A DNA stretch of 7,285 bases, taken from the NCBI GenBank assembly GCA_022865725.1, contig JALHTP010000407.1, positions 1-7,285 on the forward strand. The letters are read 5' to 3'. Each line of letters starts with the position of its first letter. Within the stretch, counting starts at the first letter, position 1. The notes beneath the pieces were generated by a model. The model worked only from the letters and a program-made list of their open reading frames with translations. It ran no database searches and had not been told where the DNA came from. Shown here one piece after another: positions 1-6,877 of the stretch. The translations under genes and the position numbers were made by a program. Origin of the DNA: Methyloceanibacter sp. GTDB taxonomy: Bacteria > Pseudomonadota > Alphaproteobacteria > Rhizobiales > Methyloligellaceae.

Positions 1-1212
<1,212 letters not shown>

Positions 1213-1235
1213 TGTTCTTTACTCCGTTGGTCGGG

Positions 1236-1357
1236 CCTCGTCCTGAGGAGCGAGCCTTGGCTCGCGTCTCGAAGGACGACATGAAAAATCCTTGGTCTCG
1301 AATTCTGGCCTCATCCTTCGAGACGGCCCGCGTTCCGCGGGCCTCCTGTGGATGAGG
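1236..1357. repeat. pair of REP-like palindromic repeats in the groES-groEL gap
   Basis: Two imperfect palindromes fill most of the 156-nt gap. The first (1236-1279) has an outer pair TCGTCCT/AGGACGA (1238-1244, 1273-1279) and an inner perfect stem GCGAGCC/GGCTCGC (1250-1256, 1259-1265) with a 2-nt loop. The second (1309-1357) has outer arms CCTCATCC/GGATGAGG (1309-1316, 1350-1357) and inner arms GGCCCGCG/CGCGGGCC (1325-1332, 1336-1343) around TTC. They share the unpaired blocks TGAGGAGCG-like and TCTCGAAGGA, but the second is in the opposite orientation, so the pair resembles a BIME. Related units occur at 7089-7174. This is a family of intergenic repeats that I recognise from Rhizobiales genomes. 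In mRNA they would form hairpins between the two chaperonin cistrons. Neither is followed by a T-tract on the minus strand, so they do not look like simple terminators. Confidence 0.85.
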
Positions 1358-1368
1358 ACCTTGTTTGG

Positions 1369-1686
1369 CTAGGCAGCCTTCTTCTTCTTGACGGCGGCGC
1401 CTTCAAGCACGCCGAGGATGTCGCTTTCCTTCATGATGAGCAGGTCTTCGCCGTCGAGCTTGACCTCGGTGCCCGACCATTTGCCGAACAGCACAAGGTC
1501 GCCGGCCTTCACGTCGAGAGGCTGAACGTGCCCCTTCTCATCGGGAGCGCCGGGACCAACGGCGATGATTTCGCCCTGTTGCGGCTTCTCCTTGGCAGTA
1601 TCGGGGATGATGATGCCGCCTCGGGTTCGATCGTCCTCCTCGATGCGGCGCACCACGACGCGGTCATGCAATGGACGAAACTTCAT
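1369..1686 (-). CDS. groES: GroES, 10-kDa co-chaperonin
   Basis: Heptameric lid of the GroEL chamber, cytoplasmic. The 105-residue product has the full family layout: MKFRPLHDRVVVRR at the N-terminus, then the mobile loop (about residues 17-35) with the hydrophobic GroEL-contacting stretch GGIIIPD. The core GEIIAVGPG (residues 38-46) follows, then DVKAGDLVLFGKWSGTEVK and the C-terminal LLIMKESDILGVLE. Length is slightly above the usual 95-104 because of a lysine-rich tail, VKKKKAA. The ATG start is fixed by an AGGAGG ribosome site (1695-1700 on the plus strand as cctcct), 8 nt upstream. It is the first gene of the groES-groEL operon. The promoter and CIRCE operator lie about 70-110 nt upstream, so expression should rise on heat or folding stress through HrcA release. 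Identification is certain. Confidence 0.98.
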   Translation of the reverse strand: MKFRPLHDRVVVRRIEEDDRTRGGIIIPDTAKEKPQQGEIIAVGPGAPDEKGHVQPLDVKAGDLVLFGKWSGTEVKLDGEDLLIMKESDILGVLEGAAVKKKKAA

Positions 1687-1694
1687 CTCGCTCT

Positions 1695-1700
1695 CCTCCT
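1695..1700 (-). promoter_or_regulatory. strong ribosome binding site of groES
   Basis: The minus strand reads AGGAGG, a perfect Shine-Dalgarno core, 8 nt before the groES ATG. It fits a very highly translated gene and confirms the start. Confidence 0.85.
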
Positions 1701-1756
1701 CAGGGCAAATTTTGATTGGATGTGCGCCGTCTCAGCGGACGCACCCGCGCTATCGC

Positions 1757-1785
1757 TATATAGAACAGCATTTTAGCACTTTCAA
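1757..1785 (-). promoter_or_regulatory. groESL promoter (-35 TTGAAA, 17 nt, -10 TATATA)
   Basis: Read on the minus strand, TTGAAA (1785-1780) is followed after exactly 17 nt by TATATA (1762-1757), very close to the sigma-70/RpoD consensus. Transcription would begin near 1750, giving a leader of about 64 nt before groES. The -35 is preceded by CC, so CCTTGAAA also matches the -35 of alphaproteobacterial heat-shock (RpoH) promoters, and TTCTATAT near 1765-1758 is a partial match to an RpoH -10. Dual use is possible but is inference. The -35 box lies inside the CIRCE element, which is the expected arrangement for repression. Confidence 0.8.
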
Positions 1786-1799
1786 GGCGAGAGTGCCAA
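1773..1799. promoter_or_regulatory. CIRCE operator, binding site for HrcA
   Basis: On the plus strand TTAGCACTT (1773-1781), 9 nt, GAGTGCCAA (1791-1799). The CIRCE consensus is TTAGCACTC-N9-GAGTGCTAA, so each arm differs at a single position and the 9-nt spacer is exact. HrcA binds this inverted repeat and represses chaperonin operons until folding stress draws on GroEL, which HrcA needs to stay active. The element covers roughly -23 to -50 of the predicted groES promoter and includes its -35 box. hrcA itself is not in the window. Confidence 0.93.
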
Positions 1800-1926
1800 A
1801 GCCGTTAGCAATTGCGCCTCTTTGCTGCCAACATGCTGATTCAATTCAGGAAATTCTCTGGACGCGACTCACCGCCGCGGTTAAGACTTACAAAACCGAA
1901 AAAACTCACCAGCGGGGTAAAGGACC

Positions 1927-2193
1927 ATGGACGCGGCCTTCCTTCGCCAGATCGAGGGGTTCTCGCTGACCACGGCGGAGATCCTCTACCGGCTGCCGGA
2001 TCACCCGAAGCTGCTGCAAAGCTATATCTGGCAGGACTACGACCTCGCCCCGCGCTTCCCCAAGCTAACCGACTTCCTCGATTTCTGGGCGGCCAATCTC
2101 GACGGCGCGCTGCACAGCATTCGCGTGGCGCATCGGAGACTGATCGCGCCAGCCGAGTTCAGCTTCGTGCGCGGCGAGCTCAGGCTGCACTGA
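1927..2193 (+). CDS. usg: Usg-family small protein
   Basis: 88-residue soluble protein recognised as the Usg-like family (Pfam Usg), which is almost confined to Alphaproteobacteria. Its name comes from a small gene near trpF in Caulobacter. The biochemical function is unknown. Family hallmarks are visible in order: LTTAEILYRLPDHPKLLQ (about residues 14-31), the near-invariant WQDYDLAPRFP (35-45), FLDFWAANLDG (50-60) and HSIRVAHRRLIAPAEF (63-78). Length is the family's usual ~90. There is no signal peptide or membrane segment. The ATG is preceded by AAAGGA at 1919-1924, a good but closely spaced ribosome site. It diverges from groES across a 240-nt gap and converges with the molybdoenzyme gene, whose stop lies 30 nt away. 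No trp gene is nearby, so the context gives no functional hint. Family assignment is confident, the role is not. Confidence 0.92.
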   Translation: MDAAFLRQIEGFSLTTAEILYRLPDHPKLLQSYIWQDYDLAPRFPKLTDFLDFWAANLDGALHSIRVAHRRLIAPAEFSFVRGELRLH

Positions 2194-2223
2194 GGCGGGA
2201 CCGAGACAAGCGCATCGTCGCCT

Positions 2224-4239
2224 TCAAGCAGGGACGACCGACACGTTGATGCTGTGCACTGCGCAGCTCTCGGCGAGATCCGCCTTGGTGCCGGGATTGA
2301 GTATGTTGACGTTGCTCTTGGCGCCGTTTGCCGTCCAACGGCTTTTGTGCGCGAGAATCACGCCTCTCGGCACATCGGCCGAAACGGAAAGCCGCAGCGT
2401 GATCGCGCCGGTTGGATTTCCGATCGTCACGCGTGCACCATCGGCAATCCCTCGCGACCGCGCTTCATCGGGATGCACGAACGCCTCATCCTCTCCGAGT
2501 TGCTTCAGGATCTTGGGGTCGTTGCCGAAGCTGCTGTTCATCAGCCATTTCGACGCCGGGGATAGCAGGCGCAGCTCCCCGCCAGTCGGCCGTGCTTCGG
2601 CCGAGGCGAAGGGCGCGCGCGGCAGGCCCGCGGCGATGAAGGCGCTGCCGGTCAGCTCGATCTTGCCCGACGGCGTCCGATAGTCATGGCGGTCGAATTG
2701 CACGGCCGGTTCGGCCGGATATTCGATCGTGCCGGCTTGAGCCAGCGTCGCGAAGGTGAGGCCGGGCTTGGCCTGGTCGAGGAGCGTCTCGATCATAGCG
2801 GCGTCGGTCTCGAACAGCTCGGGGTCGCTCAATCCCATCGCCGCCGCCAGGCGCCTCAAGATCTCCTGGTTGGGCAGCGCCTCGCCAAGCGGCGGAACCG
2901 CCTTCACTTGCGCCGAGATGCTGGCGTTGAAATAGGACATGACCACGTCGTCGAACTCGAGGAAGCTCGCGGCCGGAAGCACATAGTCGGCATAGTTGGC
3001 GGTATCGGTCTGGAACAGATCGAGCGTGACTTGCAGCAGGTCGTCGCGCTCGAGCGCGCGGCGCAGGCGCCGCTGCTCGGGGCTCGACACGGCGATGTTG
3101 TTGTTCCAGGTGACGATCGCTTTGGTCGTGGGCGATTCGAGCCGGCTCGCCAGATCCATGTGGCTGATCGTCTGCGCCGATTTTGGTTTTAGGTGAGCGG
3201 CCGTCAGATAGCCCGCGTCGACGCCGCGCGTGTCCCAGCCATTGAGGTAGAGAAAACCGGCCCCGTATCTGCCGATGTTGCCGGTGGCCGCGGGCAACAG
3301 CCCGACCGCGCGCATGGCATTGCCGCCGAATGATTGACGCTGGAATCCCTGTCCCATCCACAGCAGCGAGGGTCCCGCCGCATAGAGGAGCGCCGCCTCT
3401 TCGATCAGGCGCGCCGGCACGCCGGTGATAACTTCGCCCCAGGCCGGGGTGCAGGCGGCCAATTGAGCTTCGATCTCCTCCCAGCCCTGTGAATGCGCGG
3501 CGAGGAAGGCCCGATCGATGCGGCCCGCCGCCCAGATAGCGTGCAGCATGGCGAAGGCGAGGGCGCCGTCGGTGCCCGGGTAAAGCTGCAAATGCATGTC
3601 GGCCGCCGCCGCCGTCTCATGACGGATGGGATCGACGACGATCTTGGGCACGGCCGTCTCGGAGAGCCAATGTTGGTGCACATGTGGCGCCGACGTCGAT
3701 GGATTGGCGCCCCAGATCATCACGCAGTTCGAGCCGTCGATGGTGCGCGGGTCGAAGCCGCGCGTCGATTCTCCGTACATCAGCTGCAGCGCCACGTGCC
3801 CTGCCTTGTTGCACACCGTATCCGGGTCGACCTCGGTCGCGCCGATACGATTGAAGAAGCGCAAGGGAAAGCCGCCGGCGATCAGCGAGCAGGTGCCTGT
3901 GTAATGGGTCTGCAAGATGGAAGCCGCGCCGTCGCGGCCGCGGATCGTGTTGAGACGATCGGCGATATCGCCGAGCGCCTGGTCCCATGAGGCCGGCTCA
4001 AAACGACCTGTGCCCTTGGGTCCGACCCGCTTCAAGGGCCGCGTGAGGCGCACGCTCGGATCACGCCAAATCCCGTTGTACCCAATGGAGCATTTGCCGC
4101 ACAACGCTCCCCGGCTGACGTTGTGCTCAGGATCGCCGACCACGTTGATGCCGCCGTCCGCCGCAATCTTCACCAGCATTCCACAGGCGTCGTAGCAATC
4201 GCGAGGGCAGGTGGTGCGGATCGCGGTGGCATCTTTCAT
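2224..4239 (-). CDS. molybdopterin-dependent oxidoreductase, DMSO-reductase superfamily, cytoplasmic
   Basis: 671-residue catalytic subunit of unknown substrate. The N-terminus carries a [4Fe-4S] site: CPRDCYDAC gives Cys11, Cys15 and Cys19, and LCGKC gives Cys47, with Lys49 in the place of the lysine that links the cluster to the pterin. Cys143 in DPDTVCNKAGHVAL aligns by context with the residue that ligates Mo/W in this superfamily, so a Cys-ligated enzyme is likely. Further motifs are WGANPSTSAPH (176-186), YPGTDGALAFAML (220-232), FQTDTANYADYVLPAASFLE (409-428), RTPSGKIEL (521-529), and a C-terminal dinucleotide-binding domain ending around ANGAKSNVNILNPGTKADLA. There is no twin-arginine signal, so it acts in the cytoplasm. 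No electron-transfer or membrane-anchor subunit is adjacent. It resembles uncharacterised MopB-type proteins related to thiosulfate/polysulfide reductase and formate dehydrogenase chains. The ATG at 4239 has AGGAGA about 8 nt upstream. A TTG at 4302 would add 21 residues and is less likely. Confidence 0.93.
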   Translation of the reverse strand: MKDATAIRTTCPRDCYDACGMLVKIAADGGINVVGDPEHNVSRGALCGKCSIGYNGIWRDPSVRLTRPLKRVGPKGTGRFEPASWDQALGDIADRLNTIRGRDGAASILQTHYTGTCSLIAGGFPLRFFNRIGATEVDPDTVCNKAGHVALQLMYGESTRGFDPRTIDGSNCVMIWGANPSTSAPHVHQHWLSETAVPKIVVDPIRHETAAAADMHLQLYPGTDGALAFAMLHAIWAAGRIDRAFLAAHSQGWEEIEAQLAACTPAWGEVITGVPARLIEEAALLYAAGPSLLWMGQGFQRQSFGGNAMRAVGLLPAATGNIGRYGAGFLYLNGWDTRGVDAGYLTAAHLKPKSAQTISHMDLASRLESPTTKAIVTWNNNIAVSSPEQRRLRRALERDDLLQVTLDLFQTDTANYADYVLPAASFLEFDDVVMSYFNASISAQVKAVPPLGEALPNQEILRRLAAAMGLSDPELFETDAAMIETLLDQAKPGLTFATLAQAGTIEYPAEPAVQFDRHDYRTPSGKIELTGSAFIAAGLPRAPFASAEARPTGGELRLLSPASKWLMNSSFGNDPKILKQLGEDEAFVHPDEARSRGIADGARVTIGNPTGAITLRLSVSADVPRGVILAHKSRWTANGAKSNVNILNPGTKADLAESCAVHSINVSVVPA

Positions 4240-4337
4240 CGGCACGTCTCCTCGGCACGAGCCAATGTACAAACTCGGCCGGGTTCCACCAGGGTGTTTC
4301 AAAGGACGATGCGTGGCAGATGTGTCGCTGCGACTCG

Positions 4338-5330
4338 CTAGGCTGATGTGAGCCGGATGCCGACCGTCACTGCGTGGCTTGACCCGGCTCGCCGAAAGCC
4401 GGCTCGGTCTCGTTCCCGAACTCGTAGATATGCGCCCGCTCGCGCTCGAGCACCGGCTTCAGCGAGCGGAACGCCTTCGAATACATATAGAAGGGCACGC
4501 GCGGGAAGAGGTGATGGATCAGGTGGAAGTTCTGGAACAGATAGAGCCAGTTCACGATCGGCTCGAGGATCTTGCCCCTCACCCAAAAACACGTTGGTGT
4601 CGCGATAGCGCTCGTGCACCTCGTGCGGCTTGTGGGTGAGATAGGCGAAGAAATAGATGATCAACGCCGAGGCGAGGATGTGCGGGAAAATCCACAGCAT
4701 CAAGACCTCGCGCCAATAGCCATACACCGCCAGCGCCAAGGCCACCCCGTAATAGAGCGCATGCAACGTCACGATGTGCAGCGTTAGCGGCCGCATGCCC
4801 GGGATGTGCGCGTGGAAGGCGATGTGCTTCCAGAAATACTGGTGGTACCAGAACACGATGGTGAGGCAGCGCCAGAACACCAGGAACGGATTCTCGACGG
4901 CGACCCAATGATCGGGATCGATCTCGGGATTGTTGGTGTCGCGATGATGGGCGAGATGCATGTAGCGGAAGGCTTTGTACTCATGCAGCAGGAGCGTGCC
5001 GCAGACATAGCCGACCAGATGATTGATCCAGAGGAAGCGCGACTCCTTGCCCGCGATATTGCCGTGGCAGGCCTCGTGCAGCGGCGTCTGGTCGGCATAG
5101 AGGATCAGCGTGTTGAGGATCAGCCCGAACCAGAGCGGAATGATGCGCATCGTCGCCAAGGCGACGACGAGCGCGAAGGCCGCCACGATGCCGAGCGCGA
5201 GCAGCACGGTGGGCCAGGCCAGCATGCCTTGATAGGGTTTGACCAAGGTCAGCGCGTGCCGGTCGGCAGGCGCGTTCGGCGCGTCGCGCGGCCTCTCGAT
5301 GTCAGGGCCAATGGCGGTGACGATGCTCAT
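4338..5330 (-). CDS. membrane fatty acid desaturase-like protein, frame broken before third His box
   Basis: Membrane di-iron desaturase/hydroxylase (fatty acid desaturase superfamily, also containing carotenoid hydroxylases), which would use O2 to modify acyl or carotenoid chains. As read, 330 residues. Hydrophobic spans lie at about 40-60, 65-80, 100-115, 184-203 and 209-231. Histidine box 1 is HEACH (85-89), box 2 HLAHH (125-129), followed by NPEIDPDHW, a pattern also seen near CrtR-type hydroxylases. After YRDTNVF (residue 248) the frame becomes low-complexity and Arg/Ala-rich and lacks box 3. The missing box sits in the -1-base frame at 4367-4582. Removing one A from the run at 4585-4589 gives FWVRGKILEP and an intact 320-residue protein ending at 4367. 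So this is either a sequencing error, an inactivated gene or a phase-variable one. The start has only a weak ribosome site (GAAAGA). It lies about 130 nt upstream of the molybdoenzyme on the same strand. Confidence 0.85.
   Translation of the reverse strand: MSIVTAIGPDIERPRDAPNAPADRHALTLVKPYQGMLAWPTVLLALGIVAAFALVVALATMRIIPLWFGLILNTLILYADQTPLHEACHGNIAGKESRFLWINHLVGYVCGTLLLHEYKAFRYMHLAHHRDTNNPEIDPDHWVAVENPFLVFWRCLTIVFWYHQYFWKHIAFHAHIPGMRPLTLHIVTLHALYYGVALALAVYGYWREVLMLWIFPHILASALIIYFFAYLTHKPHEVHERYRDTNVFLGEGQDPRADRELALSVPELPPDPSPLPARALLYVFEGVPLAEAGARARAGAYLRVRERDRAGFRRAGSSHAVTVGIRLTSA
4367..4582 (-). pseudogene. detached C-terminal part of the desaturase (third His box)
   Basis: 71-codon stretch in a different frame from the N-terminal part, opening with a GTG that is simply the in-frame valine of the ancestral gene. 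It begins VRGKILEPIVNWLYLFQ and carries NFHLIHHLFPRVPFY. Its HLIHH is the third metal-binding histidine box (residues 269-273 of the restored protein), essential in this superfamily. The end, EFGNETEPAFGEPGQATQ, is a plausible natural C-terminus with a TGA stop at 4367-4369. No ribosome site precedes the GTG, so it is not an independent gene. Together with the upstream frame it forms one 964-nt gene with a single extra base. Confidence 0.8.
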
Positions 5331-5611
5331 GGTCCAAGAGTCTTTCTTCAGTCCCCATAAACGGCGTCTATCCGGCTCGCTAAAGCCGGGCCGGCGCTCT
5401 GTTTGGACTCATCCCGAAACGACTCAATTTTGCGCTGCGTCGCGGCCTCATTCAAGACACAATTGCGGCGCGTGGCGGCACGAGTTGCCGCAGGGGTAAA
5501 CCGCGCGTCAAGAAACGATGGATGGGGGGAAAATCTCGCGCCGCATTAGTACGCTTGCGGACAATCGCGCTCGAAGCGCCGCGGACATTTTGCATTTTGC
5601 GGAAAAGACAA
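5331..5611. other. intergenic region upstream of the desaturase gene
   Basis: No gene is supported here. A perfect GC-rich hairpin CCGGCT-CGCTAA-AGCCGG sits at 5372-5389 in the presumed desaturase leader. On the minus strand TTGAAT (5455-5450), 18 nt, AAAATT (5431-5426) is a weak candidate promoter for the desaturase gene, placed about 95 nt before its ATG. The right end takes in the T-rich tail of the terminator at 5612-5649. Confidence 0.4.
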
Positions 5612-5649
5612 AGCCTGCCGTCCGGCTCATCTGGCCGGTCCGGCAGGCT
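5602..5649 (-). terminator. rho-independent terminator of the BA14K-family gene
   Basis: Arms AGCCTGCCG (5612-5620) and CGGCAGGCT (5641-5649) pair over 9 bp. After a small internal loop, CCGGC (5622-5626) pairs with GCCGG (5634-5638). On the minus strand the stem is followed by TTGTCTTTTCC, a broken U-tract. It begins 22 nt after the stop of the gene at 5672, so it should end that transcript before the desaturase gene. Confidence 0.75.
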
Positions 5650-5671
5650 CGTCAACCAAGATCCGCGTCAG

Positions 5672-6073
5672 CTACTGGCAGAAATAGGGCAGGCCGTCAT
5701 AGCCCACGAAATAGCCGGTGCGGGAATTGAAGCTCCGGTAGCGCTGGGCGCAGTAGGTGTACCAGTCAGGCGTCCAGGCCGGCGGGCCGTAGGATACCGG
5801 GCCGTAATAAGCCGGTCCAGGCGGCGGCGGCGGCGGAACGACATAGACCTCGCGCGGCGCAACCAGCGCGCTGCCGACGATGGCGCCGACGCCGAAGCCG
5901 ATAAGGCCGGCGCCCCAGCCTCCGCCCCAGCCGCCATTGCCGTAGCCGTTGCCGTAGCCTCGACCGTGGCCGTAGCCATAGCCGCGGCCCGCTTCGGCTG
6001 GCGCCGGCAGGGTAAGCGCAGTGAGGCCGATCAGCGCCGCAGCGGCGATGGCTTTCAAGGTTCGATTGGTCAT
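5672..6073 (-). CDS. BA14K-family exported protein
   Basis: 133-residue secreted small protein. Residues 1-28 form a signal peptide: MTNRTLK charged start, hydrophobic AIAAAALIGLTALTL, and a PAPAEA|G cleavage site. The mature part opens with a Gly/Tyr-rich tract (GRGYGYGHGRGYGNGYGNGG), then a Gly/Ala/Val hydrophobic stretch (about 54-72, GAGLIGFGVGAIVGSALVA) that may associate with a membrane. A proline run VPPPPPPGP follows. The C-terminal 30 residues, around WYTYCAQRYRSF and TGYFVGYDGLPYFC, match the BA14K signature. BA14K is the Brucella immunoreactive 14-kDa protein, reported to have lectin-like activity. Cys108 and Cys132 could form a disulfide. The function here is unknown. The ATG at 6073 is chosen because it places the signal peptide correctly; its ribosome site is weak, and a TTG at 6097 is an alternative. 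It is followed by its own terminator. Confidence 0.88.
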   Translation of the reverse strand: MTNRTLKAIAAAALIGLTALTLPAPAEAGRGYGYGHGRGYGNGYGNGGWGGGWGAGLIGFGVGAIVGSALVAPREVYVVPPPPPPGPAYYGPVSYGPPAWTPDWYTYCAQRYRSFNSRTGYFVGYDGLPYFCQ

Positions 6074-6261
6074 TGGTCGTGTGTCCGAGTTTGTTAGCGT
6101 GTCCGCTAAAGTGCCCCTAAGCGGGCGGGAGGTTCCCCAGGGATTGGGATCGAGCGAGTTAGCACTCGATTTCTGGCAAAATAGAGCCGCCAAAATGAAT
6201 CGCCCGTTAAGCCTCCCTGCAACTGATGGGGAGGGCGGCCGCTTGCTGGGGTCCGGACAAT
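6074..6261. other. intergenic region between the csp terminator and the BA14K gene
   Basis: This should contain the promoter of the BA14K gene, but I cannot pick convincing -35/-10 boxes. A lone TTAGCACTC (6159-6167) is identical to one CIRCE half-site but has no second arm at the right spacing. No coding region is supported. Confidence 0.4.
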
Positions 6262-6292
6262 AAAAAACCGCCGGGCACTCAGGCCCGGCGGT
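6262..6292 (-). terminator. rho-independent terminator of the cold shock gene
   Basis: Perfect arms CCGCCGGGC (6268-6276) and GCCCGGCGG (6283-6291) enclose a 6-nt loop. On the minus strand the stem runs directly into TTTTTT (6267-6262). It begins 26 nt after the csp stop codon, a textbook intrinsic terminator in the right direction. Confidence 0.93.
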
Positions 6293-6317
6293 CTCAACCA
6301 GTTGGCTGCGCGCTTGG

Positions 6318-6533
6318 TTAGGCGAGCTGGACGTTGGCGGCCTGCTTGCCGCGGCCGCGGCGGTCATCCTCGATTTCGAAGGAGACCTTGTCGCCCTCGT
6401 TGAGGGCGGGCACACCCGACCGCTCGAGAGCGGAGGCGTGCACGAAAACGTCCTTGCCGCCGTCCTCAGGCTGAATGAAGCCGAAGCCGCGCGCATGATT
6501 GAAGAATTTCACTGTGCCGTTGACACGAGCCAT
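6318..6533 (-). CDS. CspA-family cold shock protein
   Basis: 71-residue single cold-shock domain (OB-fold), a cytoplasmic nucleic-acid chaperone that melts RNA structure in the cold or in stationary phase. The family start MARVNGTVKFFN is followed by RNP1 as RGFGFIQ (residues 15-21; the usual first residue is Lys, here Arg) and RNP2 as DVFVHAS (28-34). ALNEGDKVSFEIEDD then leads to the basic RRGRGKQAANVQLA end. Length is typical. The ATG at 6533 is supported by AAAGGAA (6542-6548 on the plus strand as ttccttt), 8 nt upstream. The gene is monocistronic, with a strong terminator 26 nt downstream and a structured leader upstream. Which of the several csp paralogues typical of these bacteria it is cannot be told, so no symbol is given. 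It may or may not be cold-inducible. Confidence 0.97.
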   Translation of the reverse strand: MARVNGTVKFFNHARGFGFIQPEDGGKDVFVHASALERSGVPALNEGDKVSFEIEDDRRGRGKQAANVQLA

Positions 6534-6548
6534 AGGGGGAATTCCTTT

Positions 6549-6604
6549 CCCGTTGAAGTTTCAAACACAAACGGGCCGTAGGCACCCGAAAGGGGAACCT
6601 TCGG
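6549..6604 (-). promoter_or_regulatory. structured leader of the cold shock gene (two hairpins)
   Basis: Two inverted repeats lie just upstream of the ribosome site. CCCGTT (6549-6554) pairs with AACGGG (6570-6575) around a 15-nt loop, directly next to the AAAGGAA. CCGAA-GG (6586-6593, one bulged A) pairs with CC-TTCGG (6598-6604) around GGAA. If both are transcribed, they could control translation or stability with temperature, as known for cspA leaders. A regulatory role is inference. Confidence 0.4.
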
Positions 6605-6834
6605 CGTCTTGAGATGTCAGGAAAGGTCGTGCTCTTGTGGCGCGATAAGTCACTTTGCCGTCGTCCAAGTCCGCGCCCAAAGCCTTGGGCGCCCGGTGCC
6701 TTAAAGATGAGCGAAAGGGAGCGGATTGGCAAGCCCGAAGTGGCCCCGCAACCATCACAAACTGCTTCGGAAATCCGCCTCGCAATCTAAACACCAGATG
6801 AACGGACGCCTCAGAAACGGTTCAGCCGCGAAGC
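6605..6834. other. region upstream of the cold shock gene, no gene supported
   Basis: Non-coding as far as I can judge. It holds a perfect 8-bp palindrome GCGCCCAA-AGCC-TTGGGCGC at 6673-6692. On the minus strand TTGGAC (6668-6663) is a possible -35, but no well-spaced -10 follows. Several short open frames cross it without a ribosome site or a recognisable family. Confidence 0.35.
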
Positions 6835-6847
6835 CCTAGAGCTTGCA

Positions 6848-6877
6848 CCACGAACGGCGCGGGAAACGCGCCGGTGG
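6848..6877. repeat. strong hairpin before the small membrane-peptide ORF
   Basis: CGGCGCG (6855-6861) and CGCGCCG (6867-6873) pair perfectly around GGAAA. The stem is extended by CCAC/GTGG (6848-6851, 6874-6877) across a 3-nt bulge. It lies 7 nt before the putative ribosome site of the plus-strand ORF at 6899. There is no T-tract on either side, so it is not an obvious terminator. Confidence 0.6.

Noticed and set aside
4240..4302. TTG start at 4302 extending the molybdoenzyme by 21 residues
   Set aside because: The ATG at 4239 has an AGGAGA ribosome site at the right distance and puts the Fe-S motif at the usual place. The extension has no family-like sequence.
5452..5655. 67-codon minus-strand frame upstream of the desaturase gene
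   Set aside because: It starts inside the BA14K terminator and has no ribosome site or recognisable family.
6159..6167. TTAGCACTC, identical to a CIRCE half-site, upstream of the BA14K gene
   Set aside because: After 9 nt the second arm is missing (CAAAATAGA instead of GAGTGCTAA). It is better read as a small local inverted repeat with CGAGT.
5672..6496. 274-codon frame extending the BA14K gene upstream
   Set aside because: The extension would run through the csp terminator and into csp. The signal peptide fixes the start at 6073.
6561..6794. 77-codon minus-strand frame upstream of csp
   Set aside because: No ribosome site, no family resemblance, and it overlaps the csp leader hairpins.
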